A stretch of 64,000 nt of DNA, from positions 52,594,646-52,658,645 of the forward strand of contig OY804582.1 in assembly GCA_963680875.1 (NCBI GenBank), in the 5' to 3' direction. The notes under the pieces were generated by a model. That model saw only the letters and a list, made by a program, of their open reading frames with translations. It was not told the origin of the DNA and ran no database searches. How positions within the stretch are numbered: the first letter of the stretch is position 1; each line of letters starts with the position of its first letter. Below are positions 44,496-56,204 of this stretch, in pieces. The translations under genes and the position numbers were made by a program. The DNA is from Bathymodiolus brooksi. Lineage: Eukaryota; Mollusca; Bivalvia; Mytilida; Modiolidae.

Positions 44496-47400
44496 CTGAA
44501 AATAGATTATATGAGTGAATTATTGGCAACATCATTGCCATTAGTTTGATTTTTGACGAAATGAAAATCGGAGGCGATAAACCCCTGTACTTGACTTTAA
44601 GAGTTTATGCAAAAATATTTGAAACACATTAAATTTGTGGAGTTTAACACAACATATTTGCTTGCGACGACTTCATAAAATGGCTAAATTCGTAATAAAG
44701 CAACACAATTATTTGAATATTGGGAGAAGAAAAATTTGCGGAAGCCAATAAGAACTTTTAATTATTGGATTGTTGACGGAAAGATTGTATTTCCGTATTG
44801 CATGTAATTATTTGACAAATCTAAGAAACAATCTACACAGCTTGACAATCAATTCACTGATCAAAATCTAGTTTAAATATGATGAATAAATAAAAATTTA
44901 AGGATATGAAAGTTTTTTTTTAAATCAATGATTGACTGAAATAGACATGTTCAGTTGTCTAAATCAACCAATGATTAACAAATGGTCGTTATTTTGATAA
45001 TTTAGGAATTTAGAAACAAGTGAGTGTTATTGCAAATTACTACAGGAGTTCGGCAGACATGATAGACATATATGAGTTGCCATCTATCTAAAATATCAAT
45101 AGATGTGTAGCATAACCCCCCCCCCCCTTTTTTTTTCTTTAAAATTTTGGTAATTGAGATACAAGTTTTTTTTTCTATGCAAATGATTGATTTACCTGGC
45201 ATCGGCGATTTACCGCCATCAATTAAGTCAGGAATATTGTTGTCGTAAAGTCGGTGACAATGTTGAACTCTTGACGCATATGCAAGGTTTAGTGCAGCAA
45301 CAAGTGCTACGAGGCGGTCGATGAAAATTTCGTATGTGGGATTTTCCTCTAACAATCCTCCGATAAAACACAAAAGCAGAAATAGCTATAATAACTAAAC
45401 ATAGTGGAATTAATACTCCAGTATGTAGAGCACTCATGTTCTGGTCTGAACTTGATGAAGTAGTTGTTTTATTATCATTGAATGCTGAAATAAGATATTC
45501 TATCAAATGTACAGGTTCCAAAGAGTCAGCATATATTTACACTATGTTCAATATAGTTACAATGTAATAAATAATATGACACTCAATATTGAAGAAGACA
45601 TTCTGCTTTTACCAAATTATTAATAATATTGTAATGATAACTAATTTTGCAAAGTGTTCTAATGACCAGAATTATACTGAAATAAATGAAATATCTTATT
45701 ATGCTCTTTATAAACCTCATCATTTCTCATTTCTCTCTATCTCCTTCGAATATACGTTGAAATTAAAATTACATATCTGGGTTTTTTTTCTTCTAAAATC
45801 TTCCAGGTGTCATTATCAAATAATACTGTATAATATTAGTGCTTATAAACAATAGTGTACAAAATACAAGTACATTAAAACACACATAAATATAGAGCAA
45901 TGGCAGTTATGAATGTCGAGACAGACATCATCGCTAGTATCACAGCGAGTCCCATGTCATATACTCAATGTGATTCTAGTTATGATTAATATAGAGACAT
46001 TCAAAACTGTCCTGTTTGTTTCTATCGGTCTAGTTGCCAATATATTGCAAAGAAAACAGTGATGATATGTTCTAGATTCGCATTATTTTAAGGGATCTAG
46101 AATGCTTTAATTTTTGTTAATTTTTTCTTTCGTGCTTTTTTTTTTGTGTTTTATTTTTGTGTGTGTTTTAAATATTTTGTTGTTTTGGCCTAACACCATA
46201 TCGGAATTAACACTATTATCTAGATAAAAGTCAAAGAGTAATATAAATAATTGCATGGAATATCGCTTACAAAATATATCTTATATTCAACGGATCATAC
46301 TATAGTTGTACAATTTAGAATGTATTTTCCTTATTTATTCACTTAATAAATGCTTTGGTTGATTATCTGGGTTTTTTTTCCTTCATGTGTGTTTATGCAT
46401 GTTGTGTGATGTTCATCCTGATTTCCGCATCTGTATTTTTTATTGAGTCTTCAATACAGTACACGAATGGTGCCATTAATGGAGAAATTGATTTTGCTAT
46501 TATCTGCTGTAGCATCTACTATTCCTCCTCGTTTTAGGATATAGTATAGACGTTTGCTGTTCCTTTGTTTGTATACTATTATTTTTAAACCAGATCGTCC
46601 TTTTACAAAATAATACACAAACGATAACGCAAAACTACAACGGGTTACCATGACTACTCTTTTGTGAATGAGTGAGTGAGTGATTGTTGTTTAATACCAA
46701 CTCAGCAATTGTTCAGATATATCATGGCGAGAACAAGTTAATTTTCAGTGAGATGATGATGAGGTATGCTTTGTGCTAGAACAACGAGCTTAGTTATATT
46801 TTTTTATAGTGCTAGCTCATTGAAACAACAGTCCACGGATAGACATGTCGGACACAATATCTTAATTCCGAGCCAACCAGTGCTCTTTCTCTTTAATGCT
46901 GCGTGCTTAGCGAAGAAGCAACAAATATCAATTGTACAGTCTTTGGCTTAACCCGATCGGGGCTCGAACCCACGATCTACCACACTCGAGGCAAGCACAC
47001 TAACCATTACACCACCGATGAGTTCCTTTTGCGAATTATATATCTGTAAGTAAAAATGAGCTTATCATACGGAGAAATGATCCAAAGCCATGACAAATTC
47101 ATGAAATTGATTAAAGATATTTCAAAATTGCAAATAGTACTTACGGCATACAGCTGTAAAAAAATGAGAAAAAAGACATAAAGGTTGCATTTCAATATTA
47201 AATCATAGCTTTATGTTGTAAAATTTAGTGTATTGCATGCATCGAGAAAATCCAAATTGACTGACATTTTCTTAATAAACTTGAATGAAAGCATATATTA
47301 TCTCAATACATATACAAGGAGAGTTTGAAGATACCAAAGGGAGATAATCAGAATTCGTAAATCGAAGAAGAACAGACAACACAATGGCCAAAAGAAAAAG

Positions 47401-50400
47401 GATAAACAACGATCTACAAAACATACAAGACATACACATAACACTAAAGATCAAGTAACACGAACCCCACTTATATGTTGTAATGTATTAAATCATTTGA
47501 CTTCGTTTTCTTCAATACCTCATCCCCGCAAATCTTAATGTTTGATCTTTGAATACTCACTTAAAGCCGATACTTGAGCAGCACCCGAGTTCAACCACGT
47601 TTGGGTATATATCTTTATTCTCATTAAACCATATACATAGACATAGAAAATATTGGGTTCGTGTAGCCCTATTTTTAATTTTATGTGAAGTGTTTTGTAG
47701 ACCATTGTTCGTCTTGTTCTTTTTTTCTTTTGGCCATTGTATTGGTTGTCCCTTCTCTGATTTATGGTCACTTAATGTGCGCCTTTGCTGTTTTCCCACT
47801 TTTCTTTGAAAGGACCCCATTGGAAATATACTACATTGATTTGATGGTGAATCCTTAGTTGGAAATTATCAACATTTCAAGAAGTGGTTTTGAAATTTGA
47901 AACAAAAGTTTTAAATTGCATTTTTAGTTAAATTAGAAAAAAAATCCCTTGTGTATATTGTTGATATTTTTAACTTTATTATATATATATTCGTTATTTT
48001 GATAATATCAAATCAAATCCCTGTCCAACAAAATAAAAGACATCTAAAGACAACACATACTAACCATATGGTATTAGAGTTAACATAACCCTGCTTACAC
48101 TATTTGTTGGAGAGTAAGGTGTCTGTTGTTTAGAACAACTTCCAGGATTTGTACTCATTAAGACCTTATTACTAGAGGCAGCAACAGCCTTAAAAATAAA
48201 TTAACATTTTTAGTCTCATGCTTGGCTTGTTTTGTACTGCGTTTATGTTGAAATGGAATGACTGTATGGTAGTCCTGAACAGGGTGACAGCGAGGCACTT
48301 GCCACATGGACCTCTGTTCGGATTTCTTTTACAGCCCCCTTTCTGCTTTTTGCCTGCATGATATGTTTTAATTTTGTAATTGCATGCCGATTGTATTGTT
48401 TTAATGTTGATGTATTTGTATTCGGTAAAAAGCTCTTGAGAGCTTATGTTTTTTGTTTATATTACATGCCGAATTGAAATAAAGTTTTACTTACTTACTT
48501 ATACATTTCATGTTAGATAGATTTAAGATATCAATTGGAGGATTAGTGTTTTTCTCCGCGTCCTCTGGTTTCCTCCACCAATAAAATTGACTGTCACGAT
48601 ATAACTGAAATATTGTTGAAAGTGGTGTTAAATACCACCAAACAAACAAACAAACATCAATTGGAGGAAACAGTACAAAGGTCACAATACGGTTCGACAA
48701 AATACCAATGAAACACAGAATAGGTAGTGATTCGTGTTGGTTTATTCTCCCAAAGTCAACTAGAAAAAAGTTGGTTCACAAAATTATTCAGGAAGTGGTA
48801 CATTGTATGGAAGGCAGTTAATATTATCTTGTTTGTCCATAGAAAGTCTACGATAATCGTTTTACAGTGAGATAAAAAAACCACTTGTGTAAATTGATAT
48901 GAAATAAAAGCACTTATGAATAGCATAAGTTCATTTATGGTATAATGATATTTTTTTCCTTTTTCTTGGTTCTGTTGATAAATAAATAACAGTTATTTGG
49001 AGTGTTGTAGAGAAATATGTAATCGGTTGTTTATATATGTCAGCTATGATTAAGAATCTTATTCGTATGTTGATTCTGCACTGATACTTGCTGACCCTTT
49101 TGAAATGGAATTTCCCAATGTAATACCGGATGCATTATGCCGTCGCATTATCAGGGATGGTATATTCAGAGCACGTGGCTGGAAAATCAGCCTCTTTTCC
49201 ATTTGGTAGCCATCAGAATCGGACATAGTAAATTTTCAGGAAGGTTTCTCAAAAATATTAATTTCCCACCACCTCCCCATGTTCCACCTGTCTTTATTTA
49301 TATTGTCTTTGTTTTAGAAGACTTAGGGGACTGCGGTTTCTGCTCCTAAAATGTTATATATTCTAGGAGAGATTTTATGGTGGAGGGGAGATAACTCTAA
49401 GTTAAAATTGTTTCAAATTTTTCAAAATTGAACATCAATAATTTATTCAATATTATAATGTGGTATATAGTTGATATCAATTTTAATACTTTAAAACACA
49501 CCTGTAGTCAATGAATATTATTCAGTATTCTCAACTGGTGAATAATAATTGTCAGTTTCTACTCAGAAGGCAATAGATTTACTTTCATAGTAGTAAAGAG
49601 TTAAGATGCAAGTGGATACACAAGACAGATTTTACAATGGAATTCTTGATATGTCGATGAAAAATTCCTCTGCAAACAATACCCTGTTTTCAAAGGAGAG
49701 GATAGAAACTGTAATAGGAGGTGTTAAGCAGGCAAAAGATGCAACTAAACCTTCTGCCAAAGAAAGAACCCTGCTGAAGCAGTATGAGATATTGACAGCT
49801 GGAAACCTTGAAAAATTGATCAAGAGAAAAACATCCGATGGCGAGTGTTATGTTGATACAGTCCGTCTTGGCCACCCTGATCTGTATTTTTTGCCTGTGA
49901 GACTCTGGTCAAACTTTGCATTTAGATCAATATCTCGGTAACCCTATGTGGTACATCAAAGTAATATTCGACTCCTGCAATGGTCTTATATAATATATAG
50001 GACGTGATCCAATGAAAACCAGTATTTCTCTCTGGCTTGTATAATATGCTTAATAGACCCTGGTTTAATTTTGCGTATAGGTCCATTTCCCAGTGGTCCT
50101 TTATAGTACATCCATGATAGTTTACAATCTTCTTATATAGTACATATAGTAAATGATATTAAACAGTACAAATAACAAAACGGCTTATATTTCTATATTT
50201 CACATTGGCCTGTATATGTAATTCAAATGTCATGACACTGTCACAATTAAGTTTTATCGACGACGTTACGTTGTTCTCGCTACTATTGATATCCTTAGCA
50301 CCATCTCCCTGTTTTTAATTGTAGTCAAAGACAGATACTTTACATATTTGGTTCAAGAAGAGTTTGATAATACTAAAGGGAGGTAATCAGAATCAGTATA

Positions 50401-50792
50401 TTGAAGAAGAACAGACAACACAATGACAAAAGAAAAAGTACAATAGGACAAACAACGATCTACAAAACATACATATAAAACTAAAGATCGAGTAACACGA
50501 GCCCCACTAAAACCTGGGGTGCTCCGGAAGGGTAAGTAGTTCCTGCTCCACTAGTGACAACTGTCTATACAATTTTAAGTCTACAGGTACACTACACTTC
50601 ATTATTATACTTACTTGAACAGAAATATAGTATCATCAGCTTCAACACAGGTAAAAATAGAAAGGGTTTGAGTGTAGACTTTAAAAGACCATCCATTTAG
50701 CTGTTTGGTACTGTAAGTAAATATAACCTCTCCTGCTCCACTGTCCAACCAGGCATAATCTAACTCTGAGGGCAAATTACAATCACAGTCCA
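44425..50792 (-). CDS. Gene C: third DUF7044-like family member, incomplete and apparently frameshifted
   Basis: Recognised minus-strand exons: 50792-50615 (CNLP domain), 48188-48065 (STNPGSC module), 45484-45196 (stalk, transmembrane helix, tail) and 44495-44425 (last exon, stop TAA). The counterparts of gene B exons 1, 2 and 4-7 were not found. The CNLP exon ends in phase 2 but the next found exon begins in phase 0, so at least one exon is missing or unrecognised. The exon at 45484-45196 keeps the phase-1/phase-1 pattern only if one base is discounted shortly after the helix (see that entry). Gene C may be a damaged or polymorphic member, or simply diverged in the middle. Confidence 0.6.
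45196..45484 (-). CDS. Gene C transmembrane exon with a probable one-base shift
   Basis: Acceptor cttatttcag| in phase 1. It reads a Thr/Ser stalk (NDNKTTTSSSSDQN), a helix (LIPLCLVIIAISAFVFY) and RR. In that frame the tail is RIVRGKSHIRNF..., a Cys cluster CCCTKPCICV, and a TGA at 45230-45228. One base over, from just after the RR, the other frame reads LEENPTYEIFIDRLVALV and runs 58 residues to a good donor CCAG|GTAAATC (45196) in phase 1, the phase the next exon needs. The 289-nt length is one base too many for phase 1/phase 1. Confidence 0.6.
46668..47022 (-). repeat. SINE family 2 copy in a gene C intron
   Basis: 'agtgctagctcattgaaaca', 'gatagacatgtcgg', then a tRNA-like block 'cggggctcgaacccacgatc' near 46960-47010. 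Near full length. Confidence 0.7.
47328..47470 (+). repeat. Interspersed repeat copy
   Basis: 'gaagataccaaagggagat', 'acaacacaatggccaaaag', 'gtaacacgaaccccac'. A second, inverted fragment of the same family lies at 47690-47815. Confidence 0.6.
48065..48188 (-). CDS. Gene C exon, STNPGSC module
   Basis: The exon is 124 nt, phase 0 in and phase 1 out, acceptor atttttaag|, donor TATG|GTTAGTAT. It reads AVAASSNKVLMSTNPGSC and ends VMLTLIPY, matching gene B exon 8 ([18 protein letters not shown] ... AVLTPY). Confidence 0.8.
48230..48503 (+). mobile_element. Possible 3' end of a non-LTR retrotransposon
   Basis: A non-coding 270-bp stretch ends 'gaaataaagttttacttact' followed by further tact repeats, the kind of short tandem tail that closes several LINE families. 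There is no coding part. Confidence 0.35.
48543..48655 (+). repeat. SINE family 1 tail fragment with (acaa)n end
   Basis: 'cctctggtttcctccaccaa', 'ctgtcacgatataactgaaa', 'gaaagtggtgttaaatacca', then an acaa tract. Confidence 0.6.
49606..49941 (+). pseudogene. KRBA2-like N-terminal fragment (integrase-type transposon relic)
   Basis: An open frame from ATG 49606 reads QDRFYNGILDMSMKNSSANN, KERIETVIGGVKQAK, SAKERTLLKQYEILTAGNLE and KLIKR. The spacing 'RFY...YEIL..G..EKLIK' is that of the N-terminus of the 'KRAB-A domain-containing protein 2-like' proteins common in molluscs, as I recall them. It loses the pattern after GECYVD, so zinc-binding and integrase parts are missing. It sits inside gene C's intron on the opposite strand. 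Confidence 0.5.
50358..50575 (+). repeat. Interspersed repeat copy
   Basis: 'gataatactaaagggaggta', 'agaacagacaacacaatgac', 'gtaacacgagccccac', 'cagttcctgctccactagtg' with small changes. It lies 40 bp from the gene C CNLP exon. Confidence 0.6.
50615..50792 (-). CDS. Gene C exon, CNLP domain (DUF7044-like)
   Basis: The exon is 178 nt, phase 1 in and phase 2 out, acceptor ttagtatag|, donor CAA|GTAAGTAT. It reads DCDCNLPSELDYAWLDSGAG and ends SIFTCVEADDTIFLFK. Length and both phases equal gene B exon 3 exactly. The signal-peptide exon upstream was not found. Confidence 0.8.
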
Positions 50793-52639
50793 CTATACTA
50801 ATACATGATTCAAAATAATTTCAATGATAATTGGTGTATGTGTTATGATGTAGGATAATATTAGAAACTGAACACATATCTCTATATATTTTATATTTTA
50901 CTTAGGAATTTCTGTAAAGTTATCTTAATCAACTATTGGTTCAAAGTTGAACATTGTGTACATATTATGACTTCTGGTGGCCTTGTGTAATACATTACGT
51001 ATATGCTATTTACATAACGAGTAATGCCATATAATCTCTTTTATAGTATTATCTTCATGTACAATGTTACGAACAAAATTAGTTACTATTTAACGCCAAT
51101 GTTGATATATCTAATTTTTATTTATTTTTGTTTTGTATGATCTTGTTGGAGTATTGCCAATAACTGAAGTCCAGGTTTTCGGTGGCAAACAGGCATTTCT
51201 ATGGGTAGCAATTGTGCTCCTTTGTTGATATGTTTGTCTACAGTCAAAATGTAACTGTTTTACTGCACTTAGATATGCTTAAAAGATATTCACGGACCAT
51301 CTTACCATGTCATAATATTAACAAACCAACAAGCAAACAAACAATGTTAATTTACTTTGATGGAAAATCAAAAACATTTTAATTTCATATGATATAATTA
51401 AAATCATCTATATTCTTTGAATTCTGTGAATTCTTCACAGTACCCCTGAATATATATGTGCCAATACTGAATCCCTTTCTTTTATATTGTTTTTGTCAGT
51501 AGTGTATTCCGTTGATCTACAATCGAAATATTATACCGTCAACAGTGCAGTGTGTGTCCGTCATGGCGACTTTTATGTAAAACAAAATACTTCGAAAACC
51601 ATTAAATGATAAAAAATAAAAAATAAGAAAAAATAAAAAATTGCCCATAATACGAAAGTTGAGGCCCAATAATAAAATTATATATATTCCCGAGTGCCAG
51701 AAAAGAAAACGCATCTTATGTACACCTTCTATCAAAACATAAATATTTCTATAAGTTAACGATAAAACAAGTGTTTTTTAAAACTCGTACACGATTTGTA
51801 TAATTTTATTATTGTATTCTAAAATTGCTCACTGTAAAATTAATGTCGCACCTGTCATTTACAAAAAAAATGAAATAAATACGTTGAAATCAATATCCGA
51901 AAATCACTTGGTCTAACACCCATGATCAGTTACACCTCAAAAAACATATTTAAACAGGTGTATATTGTGTGACAATTATTCTTTATAGTAATGCACATGT
52001 GCAAGGAAAAATTAATCAACACTTACATATGAATTAGTATTAATATACTATTTGTGTGTATATAAGGTATGATGTAGATACAATATGGAAACGGATGATT
52101 TGCATACAACATCCAGAGGAGAGCAAAATCTCAAAAACTAGGAATTCGATCTAAACGAGGCGACAAGCTGTATGCATATAGTACAGATATCCTTCAATGT
52201 TATTTTATTCAGAACTTTCGCTTTACTCACCATTTATCTTAATGGTACATAATGATACAGCAATGATAAAATCTTGACGAGGTTCCTAATTAGAAATATC
52301 AGCAAAGTTGACTTTACTTGTTTATTTTACTTTTACTTTACATTAGAGTAATCTACCTTTCAACCCCATATCAAAAACATCTCCATATTTCAATGTTGTG
52401 TCATAATCCTTTTTAAAGTCTAATATATAGGAATGGTGGTCTATAGCCACTCTTCCCTCTGAAAAATGGCTATAAAATAAAAAATTCCCCTTATCTTAGG
52501 GGTGAAATAATTTTCCCATTACAACATACAAGAAAATGGCAATGGCTGCATGTAATAATAGAAAAAAATGTTTGGAAAACTTAAGACATTTTTTTTCCAT
52601 TTTTGTTTTTTATTTGATTTATTTTCATTGGAGAAGCCC
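50793..52639. other. Upstream side of gene C, no exon identified
   Basis: AT-rich. A hydrophobic minus-strand frame at 51517-51735 (MRFLFWHSGIYIILLLG...) looks superficially like a signal peptide but has no donor in a useful place. No repeat family was recognised. Confidence 0.3.
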
Positions 52640-52895
52640 CCACTAAAAAAATATTCTGATTCCCAATGATGCTGAACAAAATACTCTGATTTTGGTAGAG
52701 GAAAAAAAAATAATCTGATTCAGAGTTTTTGTCATATAACCTAATGTTAAATCCTGGAAACAAAATTCGCGCTTCGCGCGACAAAATAAAAATAAATATT
52801 CTAACTCTTGTGTTGTCCGAAAAAAAATTTCTGAACGAAACAAAAAACCATAACCCCCCCCCCCCCTTCAAGTTAAATGGTCCGTCCCTAATCTT
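52640..52895. repeat. Interspersed repeat, second copy of the 11905 family
   Basis: 'aaaatattctgattcccaat', 'agagtttttgtcatataacc', 'cttgtgttgtccgaaaaaaa', ending 'aagttaaatggtccgtccct', which mirrors the 'gggacggaccatt' start at 11908. Confidence 0.6.
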
Positions 52896-52945
52896 GATCT
52901 ATCATATCAGATGATTATGTCGTACAAATGAAAATGAATCTAAAT

Positions 52946-53115
52946 ACAGTCAAATCTGACCACAATGTCACCTCTATTAAAAAGTCACCTGTATTAAGAG
53001 GTCACATTATCTTGTCCAGACATAGAAATTTTCATATGAATTGAACCTCTTTTAAGAGGTCACCTATCTTATGAGGCCTCATTTTGTGACCTCTTAAGAC
53101 AGTTTTGACAGTACA
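52946..53115. mobile_element. MITE with 'tacagtcaaatctga' ends
   Basis: The left end tacagtcaaatctgaccac and the reverse complement of the right end tactgtcaaaactgtcttaa are similar. Inside are repeated 'taagaggtcac' words in both orientations. Confidence 0.45.
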
Positions 53116-53285
53116 ATATTTCAAACAGATAATGAAAGATTTTATTGATCGTTGTTGATACAATACATGCATATATTTACTTAGAAAAACGAATTATTGA
53201 ATCTGCATCGATATATAGGAATTAGATAATAGTTATGTTCATACATTTTTCTGTATACAGGCCATTTTTACAGACACATACATGC

Positions 53286-53527
53286 AGTGCCGGATATACC
53301 ATTGTGCTGATGTGTGCTTAAGCACAGGGTACCGTTGGCCAGGAGGCCCATCTTCCTGCATTTACGATGGATTCTGCTTATGTGGTGCAATTTTAAATTT
53401 GAAGCGTTCTGTTTCGTATGCCCGACTGATTGTGTAGGCCTACCTGGTCTACCTCCTTCAGGGCCCAAGCAAGGGGTCCCATAACTTAACTAGCACATGG
53501 CCTCATTTGTCCTAAATCCGGCGCTGC
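53286..53527. mobile_element. MITE with 'cagtgccggat' ends, partly inside the left inverted arm
   Basis: The left end cagtgccggatatacc and right end aaatccggcgctg are inverted repeats. The left inverted arm of the larger palindrome begins at 53367, inside this element. The right arm carries only the matching inner part. Confidence 0.5.
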
Positions 53528-54245
53528 ATACATGCATGATATCGTTTGTGTGAATGCTGAAACAATTTGTCAATGCATACTGAACCAAGTTTAGAACATA
53601 AACATGGGTAAATTTTAATCGGATTCAACAATAAATATCACTGTCAAAACAAATGGCAGCTAAGTAATATAGCTCATATTGAAAGGATAAACCTGAAGAG
53701 GGTGATGGTTATAAAAGAAAATGACTCTATAACAAAGACATAGTCTTTCTGTTGGGTAAAAGTTTCGCAATCGCACACAAAGGTTTGTCATCGAATATAA
53801 TGTATCACTGGATTTTAGCATGAGTAATCACTGCGTATCATTGACACCGGCAATTGTGTACCAGGCAAGCGGGAGAACAATGACGGATCGCACACACGAG
53901 GTAGGAATTTCATAATTTATTCCTGTTTATACTTGTATTATGTTATCAAGGAGTTATATACAAATTTGTAAGAAATGTAACAATGAATCGCACCATATAT
54001 AATCATGCAGAATGTTTTATGCGTCGTTTTAAACTCAAAATAAGTGCATCTGGTACCTGTCAAAACAATCATGCGACGCTTTAAATCGACTCGAGCGTCA
54101 TTGTTTGGACGCATATCGCGTATTTTACGGAAAAAGTAGCAACTATTGGTCATTATAACTTAGTGTCAATTCCACATTTTTGTAGAAATAGCTTATTCTG
54201 GACGATTTTATTCAAAATATGTTCATTGCGTTGTACTGCGAATTG
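53367..54245 (+). repeat. Left arm of a large inverted duplication (about 880 bp)
   Basis: It starts atggattctgcttatgtggt and ends ttgtactgcgaattg. The reverse complement of 57708-58587 matches end to end with only scattered substitutions and a few small indels. It holds a TATA box and a first exon. Confidence 0.85.
53710..53717 (+). promoter_or_regulatory. TATA box, left arm
   Basis: TATAAAAG lies 103 bp before the start codon at 53820. The right arm has the same word at the same distance. Confidence 0.5.
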
Positions 54246-56204
54246 AGAGCTGAAACCATGTGACAGTACGGCGGCTTGCAAATGTTATGTACAGCGAATT
54301 GCCATACAAAAATCCTGAAAACGAGATGTTCAATCTGAGATGTTTCTTTTTTCTCAGTCTTGTGCATTTTTTGTGTAAAATTTAGATTTTTCATTGATCA
54401 CACATGCACACGCAAGTATGGGAACCCAAGAGTATAGGGGAATAGGGGAGGTGACAATCATAACTACTCGACCATTCTCGCAGGGTAGCGAGAATGGCCG
54501 ATGTAGTTACGATTGAGGGAGGTGAAAATCACATTCTTCATTGAAGATCATATGGTGACCTCTAGATGTCTATTTTTTATGGGCCTGTCACTTGGGAGAT
54601 GGGCTGTTGTTTCCTTGACTTTTCATATATTAACATAATGACACTCCCACTCCGATGAAGAGTATAATGCCTCCGTCACTCTAAGTTCTGTAACATTTTT
54701 CTTAGACCGCTATACCGTTTAACTTTAAGTGGAGGGGTTATGTTTTTTTCTCGCGAACGGAAAATATTTTTTAACACGTAAAAACTTATTTTGGGGGAGG
54801 GGGGAATTTAGCATCAGTGCTGAAAACTGCAGAAACAAAATATTTCATTTTTTTAAACACATTCTTTTCCTTCATAATCAAGAAACAATTTGTTTGGAAA
54901 AAAACATAGCCCTCCTTAAATGATCTGTGCCTTAGCAATTACATATCGGAGCATTTTCACATTTGGCGTCATGTTTTGTATTGTTAAGCTTATACTAGCT
55001 GCAATAATGTAGCTCCTGTGACAAACTTGTGTCTCGGCAGAGCTACAACGCGGTCCCATTCGTCACAATGGAGCAAAAAAAAAGTTGCAGTTGAAACATA
55101 AAAACTCACTATTTACGCTTCAAACATTTCATTATAGCTATTACTGATGATCCCGGTCCTTGTTATATCGGTTTGGCTGAGAAATATATGCTTTTCAAAG
55201 GTAGCAACAACCTTGTTCAAATTTATCGATCGTTTGTCATAACCGGAAACTACGGAAGGCGGAGCTTTTCTAAATATGGTATTTCTTACTACGATGCTTA
55301 CGACGGCTGATGTAAACATTCACGCCTTAATCGCCAAATATGGTATCGACATCCAAATAGTGAGGCCGGAAATGACTAAATTCAAAATGTTCAGAGTGAA
55401 AGTAAACATGGATTTTTATTTTGTGGGAATTACATTCTAAAATACTGGTAGGTGATAAAAACTTGTTATAATAATGGACAAAAGGAAAGGTTATGTCTTA
55501 TTATTGATAAATGCAGGCGTCAGAAACTCTGTAAGCGAGCGCAAAAAATCTCGGCGGCTGCTCCATTACGTGTAATGGCATCCCGTTATAACCCTTGCGA
55601 GTAAGCGAGCATTTAGGGTTTTATTATTAGAACTAAGCTTATACGTGTACTATGTGATCAATCTTCAATTTTCTCTGCTCATCAAATTCATATTTGACAG
55701 CTACGTATACCTGTATATGTTCCTTACACGCATATGGCATAGACGTGAATTTTGCATATATTTTTGTTACAGCTCCTTGGTCCTTACTACCAACATTTCT
55801 GTTGCTAAGTTTTCCTTTGTGACACGTTTTCATATGGTACTGACTGGGATTACGTGGATTACGTAATCGTAGACTGTGCCTTTACATATCTCTCACTTCT
55901 CCATCTGTTCTTCGAATATTCTGACCTAATAGCATTTTTCTCAGAAACTACATTGTACATGGCTGAAACCTCCGTATATTCTGTAAATTTCTAAAATTGC
56001 TGTCAAGTTTAGTTTTGCAATTCATTTTAAAAGTACAACGTGTTTTGTGTTTTTCAGATGGAACTAGATCAATCTTTTGAGATATCTCCATTGGAGGAAA
56101 GTCGACATCTTCATCATGTCTGTGGCCACTGCTCTTATTCCACTGCTGATAAAAGTAACTTGTATGTTTGTCCTAAGCAGTATTCATTTTTAAGAAGCCA
56201 GTGA
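53820..56204 (+). CDS. Convergent gene D (+): shared first exon joined to a zinc-finger-like exon
   Basis: Exon 1 (53820-53900, 27 codons) reads MSNHCVSLTPAIVYQASGRT and ends DRTHE at donor CGAG|GTAGGAA in phase 0. Exon 2 (56058-56204) follows acceptor gtttttcag| in phase 0: MELDQSFEISPLEESR..., HHVCGHCSYSTADKSNLYVC, ending FLRSQ and TGA. AATAAA at 56423-56428 fits as a poly(A) signal. The predicted protein is 75 aa. The Cys-x2-Cys plus 'Y.T..KSNL' is the first half of a C2H2 finger, but the His pair is replaced by Cys, so a working finger is doubtful. The exon pairing is by phase only; more exons may lie in the 2.16 kb intron. Function unknown. Confidence 0.5.
54455..54515. repeat. Perfect-stem hairpin
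   Basis: caatcataactac pairs with gtagttacgattg (one change) and ccattctcgc with gcgagaatgg, leaving a loop agggta. It sits in the intron of gene D. Confidence 0.6.

Noticed and set aside
51517..51735. Hydrophobic minus-strand frame as a gene C signal peptide
   Set aside because: It is too long a hydrophobic run in very AT-rich DNA, without a donor in phase 1.
55113..55319. 68-residue minus-strand frame inside the inverted-repeat locus
   Set aside because: Composition is plausible, but there is no splice or start support and no link to either first exon by phase that I could justify.
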